DNA from: Desulfocarbo indianensis
Lineage (GTDB): Bacteria > Desulfobacterota > Desulfarculia > Desulfarculales > Desulfarculaceae
Direction of reading: 5' to 3'
Assembly: GCA_001184205.1 (NCBI GenBank)
Contig: LBMP01000001.1
Span: 291,365 to 355,364, forward strand
DNA: 64,000 nt
Shown here: piece by piece, positions 17,148 to 26,549 of the stretch
Layout: each line of letters begins with the position of its first letter
Numbering within the stretch: position 1 is the stretch's first letter
The notes under the pieces: model-generated
Told to the model about the DNA's origin: nothing
Databases searched by the model: none
The model's input: the letters and a program-made list of their open reading frames with translations, nothing else
Program-made: the position numbers and the translations under genes

Positions 17148-20100
17148 CTATATGGACAGGATTTGGTCTCGCAGTTCACGGGCGGCTTGCTTGGCGCCGT
17201 CAAAATCAAACTTGTCCAAGGTTTTTCGCAGGGGTTTCAATTGGCCCCCTGGAATATACTCGGCGAGGCGTTCCAAAAGGGGTTCGGCGGCGCCTGGGTC
17301 GTCCAGTTCCAGGGCGGCCTGCAGTTTCTCAAACAAGCCCGAGGCCTCGTCCCGATCCAGCTCCTTCAAGGGTGTCTCATCCTTTTCGGCTTTCTCCTGC
17401 ATGCCGCTTATGGCCTTCACGGCCTCGGCCAGGGCGGTGGCCAAATTCAGCGTCAGGGCCAGCGCTTCTCCCTCCTGCTTTTTTTTCAAAAAACCGTCGA
17501 TCTCCTTCGCCAGTTCATAAACTCGCGAAATTGCCAAATTGCCGGCAACCCCCTTCAACGCGTGGGCTTGTGAGTAGGCTTTTTGCGCGTCTCCCTCTTC
17601 AATGGCGGCGGCGATTTCCCGGGCCGCGTTGGAGTGGGACTCGACGAACCACCGCAGGGCCTTGTGGTAAGCGGCGTTGTCCTGCCATATTCTCAAGCCC
17701 TTCGCCGTGTCGATGCCGGGCAGATCGGGGAGTTCCTTTGCATCCTCCGGCTTCAAGGGTTGCCAGACGCGGGAGATTGCGGCCCCCTTGCCTTCAGGCA
17801 CCAACTTGTCCAGCTTGGCGAACAGGGTCGGGAAATCAATGGGTTTGCCCACCACCAAGTCCATGCCCGCTTCCGAGCAGCGTTCCTTGTCCTCCTGCAT
17901 GATGCTGGCGGTCAGGGCCATGATCGGCATCCGCCGGCCGGAGCCTGACTCCATCTCACGGATTCTACGGGAGGCATCCAGGCCATCCATGACGGGCATC
18001 TGGACGTCCATTAAAACCAGATCGAACTCGCCGTTGCCAATGGCTGCCAGCGCCTCCGCGCCATTCCAGGCGTGGGTGACCTTATGCCCCTGCTGCTCCA
18101 GCCTTATAATGGCCAGTTCGGCATTCTCCCTGACGTCCTCGGCCAAAAGAATCCGGTAGGCCCGGCCCGGCTTCGGCTTTTGGGCTTCGGGCCTGTCGCC
18201 TTGATAGTTTTCGCAATCGGTGGTGCAGGTGGCCGAGCATTCCGACTCGGGCAGGGCCACCGTGAAATGAAAGGTCGAGCCCTTGCCCAACTCGCTCTCG
18301 ATCCAGATGCGCCCCCCCATCATCTCGATGATTTGACGCGAAATCGTGGTGCCCAAACCGGTGCCCCCGAAACGCCGGGTGGTGGAGACGTCGGCCTGGG
18401 TGAACGGCTCCAGCACGTTGGCTATTTTGTCCTTGGCTATGCCGATGCCGCTGTCTTGCACCGTGAAATGGAGCTCGGAGGCGTCCTCGGAGCGGCGCAG
18501 AGAAAGGGAAACGCCGCCCTTTTCGGTGAACTTGACCGCGTTGCTGAGCAGGTTGACCAAAACCTGGCGCAGGCGGCTGGGATCGCCCAGAAAGCATTGG
18601 GGCAAATCGGGCTGCACCTCCAGGGTGAGAGAAAGGTTTTTCTCGTCGGTCTTGGCCTTGAACATTGCTTCCATATCATTGATCAACTGGCGCGCGTTGA
18701 ATCTGATTTGCTCAAGCTCCATTTTGCCGGCTTCCATTTTGCTGACATCAAGTATGTCGTTGAGAAGCCTGAGCAGGTTTTTGGCCGCGCGGGCGGCGGT
18801 TTCCAGGTGGCTTTTGGTCCGTTCCCGCATGTCGGGGTCCTCAATGGCCAGATCGAGGTAGCCGATCACCGCGTTCATGGGGGTGCGTATTTCATGGCTC
18901 ATGTTGGCCAGGAACCGGCCCTTGGCCTGGCTGGCTTCCTCGGCCTGGATTTTGGCCTCCCTCAGTTCTTGTTCGGCTTTTTTCCGCTCACCGATGTCAT
19001 GAAGCATGCCGGTGAACATCCGACGGCCGGCGTCCAAAAATGAACTCACCGAAAGATCGAGGTCTATGCCGCGGCCGCTTTTGTGCAGGGCCACCACCTC
19101 TCTTTTCAGCCCCTGTTTAAATTTCGGCCCGCGGGTGATGTAGTTTTTTATAAATTGGTCGTGCCGGCTTTTGATCGGCTCGGGCATGAGCATATTCACG
19201 TTCCGGCCCAATACTTCCTCGGCCTGGTAGCCGAACACCCCCTCCGCGGCCGGGTTGAAGGTCTGGACGATGCCGTGCTCGTTTATGGTGACGACGCCCT
19301 CCAGCGCGGTATCGATCAGGGCTTTCAGCCGCGCCTCGTTGTTCCGGATGCGCTCCTCGGCCAGCTTGCGTTCTTCCGCTTCCTCTTCAAGCCGTTGGTT
19401 GGCCTGGGTCAGGCTGGCGGTCCGCTCCCTGACTTCCTGTTCCAGGTTGTCCCGGTATCTTTCCAACTCCTGCTGGGCAAGTCTTCTTGGCGTAATGTCC
19501 AGCGCCGTTCCCACCATTCTTTGGCGGGCGCCGCCGTCGTCCCGAATTACCTCGCCCCGACTCGCCAGCCAGCGTATCTCGCCACCGGGCCGTACAATGC
19601 GGTACTCGGCGTCGAATTCCTCCCCTCTCTCGAAGGCCGCATGCAGCGCCTGCCTGACCCTCTGGCGATCCTCGGCGTGAACCATCTCCATGACGGCCTC
19701 GAAATCGATCTGGCCCGATTCCTTTTCCAGGCCGAATATGCGGCGCATCTCGTCGGAACAGACGACGTTTCCGCTGGCCGGGTCCCAATCCCAACTGCCC
19801 AAATGGGCCACGGCCTGGGCCATGGCCAGGGACTCCTGGTTGCGGCGCAGCTGCCTTTCGGCCTCCTGTCTTTGCTCCTCCTCCCGTTGCTTTTGATCCA
19901 GGGCTTTTTGCAAACCGACCGACAACGCGTTGGTCTTAAGATAGTTTCTCCATATGATCGTTATGAGCAGGCCCGAGGCCATGATGGTAAGAGCCAGCAC
20001 CGACAGGAACAGAGTCCTTATGTGATCCAAAACCTCATACATTTCAGCCTGGTCTATTTCGGTGCACAACACCAGACCCAGCTTCGCATCCCAGGTCCAG

Positions 20101-21023
20101 GTACCCACCACCATCACGCCGCGATAATCCCGATACCCGGCAAGGTTCAGACCATCGCGCATTTTGATGCCTTCGGAGGCCATCAGGGTCAAGGCCTGTT
20201 TTTCCCTGGGCAGGTCGGGCTTGAAGCCCTGGGTCATGTCCCCGCCGGGATCGCGCACCGCGATGTTGCCGGCCGAGCCCTGGCCGGGTTCAAGGAGGCC
20301 GATTTCGCGAAGCTCGGCCTCGAACCGGCTGGGAGTGACCATGACGCCGTTTCTGTCAACGGCATAAGTTTCACCGCTTCGTTCAAACCCGGCCAGAGTG
20401 GTTATCTTGGCCAAACCGCGGGACAGGTCAACGGCCATGGCCAAAACGGCAAGGGTTTTGCCGTCCTGGTCCTTGATGGGGCTCGCGATGAATATGTATA
20501 TATCGCGGGTTCTTTCTGGGGCCCTCTTTTGATTGAGATACGCCTGCGGGATAGCCATGGTTGGCGATGCCAGGTGCCGCCCCTCAAGGGAATTTTGTAT
20601 AAAATCGCCTCGCTCCGTCAAAAAGCGGGCCAATTCCCCGGCGTCCGGCCAGGAGGAGCTGAGAACCTTACGATCGCGGTTGATTACGAGGTAGCCTTCG
20701 TAGACATGCTCCATCATTTGAGGACCCAGGTAGGCCTCGATTGCCTTTGCGGCCGGGTTGGAGCCCGGCGGGGCCGCGGCCTCCTTGTCTGCCTCCATGA
20801 CGAGATTTACAAATGTGGCGCTTCGGGCGATGGCCTCGGCGTCCGCCAGCCTTTCCCCAAGCCAATTGTCCGCCGCCTTGGTGGTGCCCGCCAGGATGGC
20901 TTGCAGGGATTTCCCGGCTTTCTCGCGCACTATCCCAGCCATGTACTCGGCAGTCCACCAGTCCGCCGCACCGATGACAACAACGGCCAGCAACACCAAC
21001 GCCACGTTTTTTTTTAAGTTCAT
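17148..21023 (-). CDS. Hybrid sensor histidine kinase (Cache-PAS-PAS-HisKA-HATPase-REC-HPt)
   Basis: This protein has 1291 residues. An N-terminal helix, a periplasmic Cache-like sensor and a second helix (around LSVLALTIMASGLLITIIW) are followed by PAS domains. Next come HisKA with the phospho-His in MSHEIRTPMN (about residue 709), the ATPase with N-box NLLSNAVKF and G-boxes DSGIGIA and GGTGLGTT, a receiver (Asp near 1006 in LVLMDVQMP) and an HPt domain (His near 1153 in AHALKG). All key phosphorelay residues are present. It probably relays through HPt to the adjacent HD-GYP regulator, linking an external signal to c-di-GMP turnover. The ligand is unknown. Confidence 0.93.
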   Translation of the reverse strand: MNLKKNVALVLLAVVVIGAADWWTAEYMAGIVREKAGKSLQAILAGTTKAADNWLGERLADAEAIARSATFVNLVMEADKEAAAPPGSNPAAKAIEAYLGPQMMEHVYEGYLVINRDRKVLSSSWPDAGELARFLTERGDFIQNSLEGRHLASPTMAIPQAYLNQKRAPERTRDIYIFIASPIKDQDGKTLAVLAMAVDLSRGLAKITTLAGFERSGETYAVDRNGVMVTPSRFEAELREIGLLEPGQGSAGNIAVRDPGGDMTQGFKPDLPREKQALTLMASEGIKMRDGLNLAGYRDYRGVMVVGTWTWDAKLGLVLCTEIDQAEMYEVLDHIRTLFLSVLALTIMASGLLITIIWRNYLKTNALSVGLQKALDQKQREEEQRQEAERQLRRNQESLAMAQAVAHLGSWDWDPASGNVVCSDEMRRIFGLEKESGQIDFEAVMEMVHAEDRQRVRQALHAAFERGEEFDAEYRIVRPGGEIRWLASRGEVIRDDGGARQRMVGTALDITPRRLAQQELERYRDNLEQEVRERTASLTQANQRLEEEAEERKLAEERIRNNEARLKALIDTALEGVVTINEHGIVQTFNPAAEGVFGYQAEEVLGRNVNMLMPEPIKSRHDQFIKNYITRGPKFKQGLKREVVALHKSGRGIDLDLSVSSFLDAGRRMFTGMLHDIGERKKAEQELREAKIQAEEASQAKGRFLANMSHEIRTPMNAVIGYLDLAIEDPDMRERTKSHLETAARAAKNLLRLLNDILDVSKMEAGKMELEQIRFNARQLINDMEAMFKAKTDEKNLSLTLEVQPDLPQCFLGDPSRLRQVLVNLLSNAVKFTEKGGVSLSLRRSEDASELHFTVQDSGIGIAKDKIANVLEPFTQADVSTTRRFGGTGLGTTISRQIIEMMGGRIWIESELGKGSTFHFTVALPESECSATCTTDCENYQGDRPEAQKPKPGRAYRILLAEDVRENAELAIIRLEQQGHKVTHAWNGAEALAAIGNGEFDLVLMDVQMPVMDGLDASRRIREMESGSGRRMPIMALTASIMQEDKERCSEAGMDLVVGKPIDFPTLFAKLDKLVPEGKGAAISRVWQPLKPEDAKELPDLPGIDTAKGLRIWQDNAAYHKALRWFVESHSNAAREIAAAIEEGDAQKAYSQAHALKGVAGNLAISRVYELAKEIDGFLKKKQEGEALALTLNLATALAEAVKAISGMQEKAEKDETPLKELDRDEASGLFEKLQAALELDDPGAAEPLLERLAEYIPGGQLKPLRKTLDKFDFDGAKQAARELRDQILSI

Positions 21024-21180
21024 TTAGCCCTCTTGGTTTAAGGGGGCAGGCGATCTAAAGCCGGTCCGCGCCGATCCCCGGCGGATAACAATCCGCCCGC
21101 TTAACCGACGGGTTGCCGGTTCATACCAGGCCGCCCGGGGCGCTGGACCCACCCGGGAGCCGATTATACAAGGGCCGAAA

Positions 21181-21791
21181 CTAGTTGAGCGGTTTCTCCC
21201 TCAGCATCTTTAGCAAGATGACATGGAGGCCTTGCCCTCGGTAATCAAACCTAAGCTCGGACTACGTTAAATGCAGGTAAAAGCTGGAAGAAGGTAATCC
21301 GTTGAACTTCATGAGCCTGGCCCTGGCAAAGGACCATAAAGATTCAATGCCGTTTATATGGTTTCGCCCTTTGGCAAACTGATCTTGGCCGTGCTGGACC
21401 CGATGATGCTTTTTATAGCCCAAGTCCACCAAGCCACCGCAGCCTCTCCATCCGTCGGAGTGGAGCACGCTCTTGGGGCCCACTCTTCCCCTGATTATGG
21501 CTTACAGAGCGGACTTGGCGCAACTGGGCGCGATCTCGGTGTCGACTCGGCCGCGCCGCCGCAGGATGCCGAAGACCGGAGTTTCGCCGTAGGCGCCGCG
21601 CCCCCTTTTTCCCTTCACCCGCCTCGCTCCGAAACGGGACTCGCCGACCTCGATCTCGCCCTTGAAAGGCGACTCTTGCTCACACAACTCGGCAATGCGC
21701 TGGCGTATCAGAAAACGGCGCACCTACTCGTTTTTCATGCCCATACAACTAATTAAGGCACTTCAATATACTACCAACCAGTCAGGGGCCT
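21181..21791 (-). pseudogene. Degenerate IS1595/ISXO2-type transposase and element end
   Basis: The minus strand encodes recognisable pieces of an IS1595-family transposase: a first piece (21723-21502) with VKGKRGRGAYGETPVFG, then after a frameshift HSDGWRGCGGLVDLGYKKH and NHINGIESLWSFA (21483-21264). Past an in-frame TAG it continues as SELRFDYRGQ to LREKPLN, ending at 21181. The family motif EVDESYFGG reads EVGESRFGA, so the first catalytic Asp is lost. With the frameshift, the internal stop and no N-terminal region, it is inactive. A probable right terminus lies at 21769-21791. Confidence 0.8.
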
Positions 21792-21839
21792 TTATTAAAT
21801 ATAACAAGAAAGGCCGTCTGTTATCTAGTAGTTAACGGC

Positions 21840-22077
21840 ACGGAACAACGACTTGGTATTCGTGGGCTTCACATGAAATGACCTCATTTTTATTGAGGCG
21901 CATCTTGTCTCCAAGTCCTGCATAGCCAGCCTGTGGCAGACAAAGCGCCTGGCCAGCGAGGGCCGCGTGCATGGCCTAAGCCATGTCGAGGTCAGAGCGT
22001 CGCCGTCAATGCGGTATGCAATTATCTGGCGCAGCCAGACGCACTGCCTTAGTGAAATATGCAGGGAGCTAGCATTA
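21840..22077. mobile_element. MITE-like fold-back element, copy 2 (eroded left end)
   Basis: This copy aligns with the copies at 6261 and 43361 through AGCCAGC, the CTGGCCAGCGAGGGCCGC block (about 21948-21966), the CTGGCGCAGCCAGACGC block and the right end (gtgaaatatgcaggg...ctagc). The central hairpin is CATGGC-ctaa-GCCATG (21970-21985). It matches copy 1 in stem and loop length but not in base identity. The left inverted repeat is not recognisable, so the left boundary is approximate. The element lies 50 bp from the IS1595 relic. Confidence 0.6.
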
Positions 22078-22333
22078 CGCCTTAACGGGGGCGAAAAAAT
22101 CAAGCCGACTTGCGAAAATATACTCATAACTGGCGCGCCAGGCCGGGCCGACATTCGATATTATTAGCTAACAAAAAAGCTGTTCGAAGGGTTGCCATGA
22201 CCGAGCAGTGCAAGGTTTTTTATTGACCAACTCGCAGCAAAGGTTCGGCGCCGAGCAGGCTTGCATTGAGTCTTTGTCGGCGCCCCGATGGCCCGATAGT
22301 TAACATGTAGTAGCTGCTACTTGATCTGACAGT

Positions 22334-22825
22334 ATGTCCTGGCGACGGCGGGAAATCACCGACCTGACCTGGGAGCGGGTGGATTTGGAGCATGGCACCG
22401 TGCGCCTGGAGGCTGAGAACAGCAAGAACCAGGAGGCCCGCACCATCTACACCGACGGCGAAATCCTGTCCCTGCTGAAAGACCAGTTCCGGCGGCGTCA
22501 ACTCGGCTGCCGCTTCGTGTTCCACCGCCAGGGCAACCAGATCAAGTCGCTACAAAAGGCGTGGCGGACGGCCTGCCGCAAGACCGGCCTGGAGGGCAAG
22601 CTGTTCCACGACCTGCGCCGGACCGCGGTCCGCAACATGGTCAGGGCGGGAGTGCCTGAGCGGGTGGCCATGAGCATATCCGGCCACAAGACCAGGGCGG
22701 TGTTCGAGCGCTACAACATCGTGAGCCCCCAGGACCTCTTGGAAGCCGCCGCCAAGATCGACGGATATCATAGACGGCAAGACCCCAACCCAGCAGATAG
22801 GGAGAGCAACAAATTTGGCGGGTAG
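22334..22825 (+). pseudogene. Truncated tyrosine recombinase (phage/island integrase), catalytic domain only
   Basis: The 163 residues cover the catalytic half of a tyrosine recombinase: RRREITDLTWERVDL with the first Arg, FHDLRRTAVRNM carrying the HxxR pair, a GHKT box, and the nucleophile Tyr in FERYNIVS. The N-terminal SAM-like/arm-binding half is missing, and the preceding bases contain stops in frame. It points toward selC and lies about 450 bp past the tRNA 3' end, the classic position of an island integrase. It is probably the relic of an excised or degraded island. Confidence 0.8.
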
Positions 22826-22862
22826 TCTTGGCTAGAAAAGGAAATAAAAGATGATCACAGAC

Positions 22863-22970
22863 TTAGGTAAGCAGGGTGGGCAGAGACCCTGCTACAATGC
22901 TAACCCCCATAGCCCACATTGTTTCGATTAGGCAACCAAGGGGTTTTATCGTGAAGGATTTTTTCTTCAT
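22863..22970 (-). CDS. Possible 35-residue hydrophobic small protein
   Basis: A short frame begins at ATG 22970, preceded by a strong AAGGAGG ribosome-binding site at about 5-nt spacing. The product starts MKKKSFTIKPLG and has a hydrophobic second half (WAMGVSIVAGSLP), like a small membrane peptide. An in-frame open stretch continues upstream to 23135 with further hydrophobic sequence, so a longer product is possible. I do not recognise a family. The base composition is more AT-rich than the chromosome around it, fitting the decayed island beside selC. Confidence 0.35.
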   Translation of the reverse strand: MKKKSFTIKPLGCLIETMWAMGVSIVAGSLPTLLT

Positions 22971-23228
22971 AGCATCCTCCTTCTCGTAAGCTAGTGTTGC
23001 TAGCCCCTTGCAGGTCGTCAATAAAAAGACCAAAAGGATAAAGACTATGAAGATCAGCATGCCACTGGAATCGAACCAGCCGCTGCCCACGATACTCTGC
23101 CTTCCTAAGGCTGTGATCTTGAAGAAGTATATCAATGTACGATGAATATTTCAATTTGACCTATGTGAAATTCGCACCCCAGCGGGCACAAAAACGGGCA
23201 CACTTTATAATCCAGCGACCCACAGCGC

Positions 23229-23265
23229 AAAAAAGAAGGGCCAGGCTTCACAGCCTAACCCCTTG
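23229..23265 (-). terminator. Terminator downstream of selC
   Basis: An imperfect stem (AAGGGCCAGGCT with AGCCTAACCCCTT) has a tight loop and is followed on the minus strand by a T-run. It lies about 10 nt past the tRNA 3' end. Confidence 0.75.
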
Positions 23266-23274
23266 TTTTCACTT

Positions 23275-23372
23275 TGGCGGAAGTGCATGGGAATCGAACC
23301 CACCTGCCGCCTTACTCAGACGGCACACCGGATTTGAAGTCCGGGGGCCCCACCAGTGAGCCTTCCACTTCC
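23275..23372 (-). tRNA. selC: tRNA-Sec (anticodon TCA)
   Basis: Read on the minus strand, the acceptor stem GGAAGTG pairs with CACTTCC, followed by discriminator G and an encoded CCA (23275-23277). The anticodon arm reads CCGGACTTCAAATCCGG, giving TCA, which decodes UGA as selenocysteine. The T-arm is GTGGGTTCGATTCCCAT, and the long variable arm and total length (about 98 nt with CCA) are characteristic of tRNA-Sec. The organism therefore makes selenoproteins. selC is a frequent integration site, and an integrase relic lies just downstream. Confidence 0.97.
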
Positions 23373-23443
23373 ACGGCAAAATCTAGCACCCACCTATAGA
23401 TGCGTCAACCGATCGACGGCGACTAACTTATCGGCGGGGGCTA

Positions 23444-24907
23444 TTAATCACCGGATTGTTCATAGCCAATGACGTTCCTGGCCAATGCCAAGGCCTCTTC
23501 CCTGGTCTTGATCTGGCCTTCCAACTGAGCCTCCCGGACCCGCCGCAAAACCTCTCCCACCAGGGGGCCGGATTCAAGGCCCAGGCTGTTCATCACATCG
23601 TGGCCGCTTATGAGCGGCGGCGCGGCCAGGGCGGCGGCCAGCTCCCGATCGCGCAACTCCGCCACTTGGGCGTAGAGCAGGCGCAATTGGTCTTCCACCT
23701 CGGGAGGGCGCTGGGGCCCCCGGCCCGCCATGGTGTCGGCCAGGGCCAGGGCCATGAGTCCCGGCAGATGCTCGCCAGCGGCCACCAGCAGACGCCGCAC
23801 CGCCCGGTTGCTCAGCCTGCCCCGCCGGAAATCCGCCAGAAGAAAAAACGGCCGCATGTGCTCGCGTACCAAGAGGGCCACCAGGCCGGCCTCGTTTTTG
23901 GAGAGCCCCAGGTCCCGGCAGGCGGCGCGCGCCAGATCAGACCCGGCCAAGTCGTGGCGGTAGAAGGTGGCCTCGCCGGGGCCGCGCTCCTCACGAGTGA
24001 CCGGCTTGCCCAGGTCATGCAGCAGGGCGGCGGTCATGACCAGCGCCCGGCGCGAGGGCAGGGCCAGGCAGGCGGATATCTCGGCGCCTTGCGGAGCCTG
24101 CCAATAGGCCGTGGGCTCCGCGCTGATGGCCCCCAGGGCCCGCGCCGCGGCCAGGCTGTGGCCCAGCACGTCCAAATGATGATAGGGGTTTTGTTGAACC
24201 CCCCGCCCCGCTTCCAGGGCAGGCAGCAAAATCCCGAGGGCCCCGGTTTCCTCCAGCCCCATCATGGCCTGGGCCGCCCTCTCCCCGCCCGCCATGAGCA
24301 GCCACTCGTGCCCCACCCTCTCCGGGGCCACCCCGCGCAGGCCCGGCGCGGCCGCGCGCAAACGGTCCGGCATGTCGTGCGTCAGGTTCAAACCATGGGT
24401 GGCCACGAACCTGAAGGCCCGCAACACCCGCAAGGTATCCTCGCGCAAAACGCCCGGCCCCGCCGCCCTGAGCGACCTGTTTTGCAAATCGTTGAGGCCG
24501 CCGGTGGGATCGATCAGGCTGCCCTCGCCCGCCAAGAAAGCGCCCAGCTCCCAGGCCAGGGCGTTAACCGTGAAATCGCGGGCGCGCAAATCCTGTTCCA
24601 GGCTGGGGGCGCGCAGCCCCGCCAGGTCCAGCCACCAGCCTTCCCGCACCAAACGGCAGGTGGCGTTGGCTTCCTTGAGCGCCACGAAGCGGGCTCCGCC
24701 GGCCTCGGCTATGGCGCGGCCCAGGGCCATGGCGTCGCCGTTTACGGCCAGGTCCACGTCCGGCGGCGGCAGGCCCAGAAAGAGGTCGCGCAGGGTGCCG
24801 CCGCAAAGCCACACCTCTTGGCCGCGGCGCGCGGCGGTTGCAAGGGTTGTCTCCAGAATGGGGCGGTAGCGGGCCAGGTCTGCCGGGCGGGGAGAACGCA
24901 AACTCAC
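23444..24907 (-). CDS. tRNA nucleotidyltransferase/poly(A) polymerase family protein with HD domain (CCA-adding type)
   Basis: This is a class II nucleotidyltransferase of 487 residues. The N-terminal head has the VWLCGGTLRDLFLG signature and the metal-binding DVDLAV Asp pair. The second motif RARDFTVNALAWEL is intact, and a C-terminal HD domain (LLHDLGKP) is present. Such enzymes build or repair the CCA end of tRNAs. Some relatives in this lineage add only CC or only A, so the exact specificity is open. GTG 24907 overlaps the stop of the upstream LysM gene (GTGA), indicating coupling; the ATG at 24943 would overlap further. Confidence 0.85.
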   Translation of the reverse strand: MSLRSPRPADLARYRPILETTLATAARRGQEVWLCGGTLRDLFLGLPPPDVDLAVNGDAMALGRAIAEAGGARFVALKEANATCRLVREGWWLDLAGLRAPSLEQDLRARDFTVNALAWELGAFLAGEGSLIDPTGGLNDLQNRSLRAAGPGVLREDTLRVLRAFRFVATHGLNLTHDMPDRLRAAAPGLRGVAPERVGHEWLLMAGGERAAQAMMGLEETGALGILLPALEAGRGVQQNPYHHLDVLGHSLAAARALGAISAEPTAYWQAPQGAEISACLALPSRRALVMTAALLHDLGKPVTREERGPGEATFYRHDLAGSDLARAACRDLGLSKNEAGLVALLVREHMRPFFLLADFRRGRLSNRAVRRLLVAAGEHLPGLMALALADTMAGRGPQRPPEVEDQLRLLYAQVAELRDRELAAALAAPPLISGHDVMNSLGLESGPLVGEVLRRVREAQLEGQIKTREEALALARNVIGYEQSGD

Positions 24908-26388
24908 CTTTCGGTGTAGATGACAAGGTCTTCGTTGACCCACAGGTTTTTCCGGTTGAGCAGTCTGGGATTCCAGCGGCGGATATCATCCACGCTCACC
25001 CCATAACGGCGGGCCAAGCCATACAGGGTCTGGCCCCGGCGCACCTTGTGGGTCAGCATCTTGGCTTTGGGCGGAGGCTTCTCCTCGGGCGCGGAGGCCC
25101 TGGGCGGCGCGGAGGATGGGACCACCCCCTCCTTCATATCGGCCAGATGGCGGCTGGTAATGGCCTGGGCCTTGTCCAGGGCGGCCAGGCGCTTGTCGAT
25201 CTCGCCCAAGCGCTGGTCAAGCTCATTGACGCGCTGGCCCTGTTTGGCGTCGCGATCAGCCACCTGACTCTGCTTTTCCAGGCGCTCCAAGCGGGAATTC
25301 AGCTCCGGATCGGCCACCGGCGCGCGCACCTTGCGCAAGGATTCGCTGGTTTGTTGCAGGGTGGCTTCGAATTTTTGCAGGCGGGTCTCCATGAGAGCCA
25401 GCGAGGCGGCGGCCACCCCGGCCGCGGCTCCGGCCTTGGGCGTGGCGCGCTCCAGGTTTTGCATCCGCGTTTCCAGATCTGCCAGGGTGGCGGCGTTGTG
25501 CGCCTCGGAGGGCTCCACCTTGTCCAGGGTCTTTTCAAGCTTTCGCAGACGGTCGTCCAGGTCTTGCGGCACCGCGGCCTTGGCCGGAGCCTGGCCAGCT
25601 GCCATGGGCCTGGTTTCCAAGGCGCGCAGGCGGTCGTTGATTTCCTTTAATTCAGCGGGAGCCTTGGCCGGGGCATTGGCGGCCCTGGCCACCTTGTCCA
25701 GGTGCTGCTCCACTCCCGCCAGGCGCGAGGTCAGCTTCTCCACCTGCATGGGAGTGGCGGCCGGGGCATTGGCCGCCTTGGCCACCTTGTCCAGCTTCTG
25801 TTCCGCCTCGGCCAGGCGCGTGGTTATTTTGTCCACCTGGCTGGGAGAGGCCGAGGGGGCGTTGGCCGCCCTGGCCACCTGGTCCAGGCGCGTTTCCAGG
25901 CCGGCCAGGCGTTGTTCGAGGCTTTCCTTGGCCGGCTTGTCGCCAATGGTTTTTTCCAAAGACAGTACGCGCGCCTCCAGGGGGGCCAGGTCCGGAGCCG
26001 GCCCGCCCTTGCCCAGGGCCGCGACTTTTTTGTCCAGGGCGTCCAGGCGCTGGTTCAGCCTGGGGTTGGCGCCGGGCTTGGCGTCGCCGGTCTTTTGGGA
26101 GGCTATTTCATCCATGCGGTCGTCGAGCGCGGCCAGCTTTTTTTCGATGGTGAGCATCCTGGCCTGCGCCCTTTCCGTGGCGGCCAGGGCCCTGTCCAGG
26201 AGCTGGGCGGGGGCCGCCGCCGGGGTGGCCTGGCGGGCGGGCTCGAAAGCGCCGGTAATCCAGAGAGATATGAGATAGAACACCACCACCGCGATCAGCC
26301 CCAGGATCAGCATCTCCAGAGGGGACAGTTTGAAGCTGCGGCGGCTGCCGTTATTGGTTATCAATCTGGAGATTATCGACATTATCAT
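24904..26388 (-). CDS. Membrane-anchored coiled-coil protein with C-terminal LysM domain
   Basis: This 494-residue protein has one N-terminal membrane segment (LILGLIAVVVFYLISLWI, about residues 28-45). A long heptad-rich coiled coil with repeated RLDQVARAANAPS/KLDKVAKAANAPA units follows. It ends in a LysM module, VRRGQTLYGLARRYGVSVDDIRRWN, which normally binds peptidoglycan. It may tether envelope layers or sense cell-wall state. The internal repeats (three to four copies of about 35 residues, near 170-290) look like recent duplication. It is translationally coupled to the tRNA nucleotidyltransferase. Confidence 0.75.
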   Translation of the reverse strand: MIMSIISRLITNNGSRRSFKLSPLEMLILGLIAVVVFYLISLWITGAFEPARQATPAAAPAQLLDRALAATERAQARMLTIEKKLAALDDRMDEIASQKTGDAKPGANPRLNQRLDALDKKVAALGKGGPAPDLAPLEARVLSLEKTIGDKPAKESLEQRLAGLETRLDQVARAANAPSASPSQVDKITTRLAEAEQKLDKVAKAANAPAATPMQVEKLTSRLAGVEQHLDKVARAANAPAKAPAELKEINDRLRALETRPMAAGQAPAKAAVPQDLDDRLRKLEKTLDKVEPSEAHNAATLADLETRMQNLERATPKAGAAAGVAAASLALMETRLQKFEATLQQTSESLRKVRAPVADPELNSRLERLEKQSQVADRDAKQGQRVNELDQRLGEIDKRLAALDKAQAITSRHLADMKEGVVPSSAPPRASAPEEKPPPKAKMLTHKVRRGQTLYGLARRYGVSVDDIRRWNPRLLNRKNLWVNEDLVIYTER

Positions 26389-26520
26389 CTCGCCTAAGTT
26401 GCGGACGGCTCACAGTAACAGAGCGCCAGCGCTGGGTCAAGACGCCGTGCCGTCCGGCAAGGGAGCCGGCCGAAAGCGCTTTAGGCATGTGGCCCGGGAA
26501 AAAACTTTTCCCGCTTCCTC

Positions 26521-26549
26521 TTGACACTAATTTTGGCCATTTCTATACT
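26521..26549 (+). promoter_or_regulatory. Near-consensus sigma-70 promoter
   Basis: TTGACA (26521-26526) and TATACT (26544-26549) are separated by exactly 17 bp. The expected start of transcription is near 26556. No gene begins for another 300 bp. Confidence 0.8.

Noticed and set aside
23059-23090. T-arm-like sequence (GGTTCGATTCC on the minus strand) near selC, considered as a second tRNA or attachment scar
   Set aside because: No matching acceptor stem or anticodon arm exists upstream. Similarity to the selC T-arm is limited to about 11 bases.
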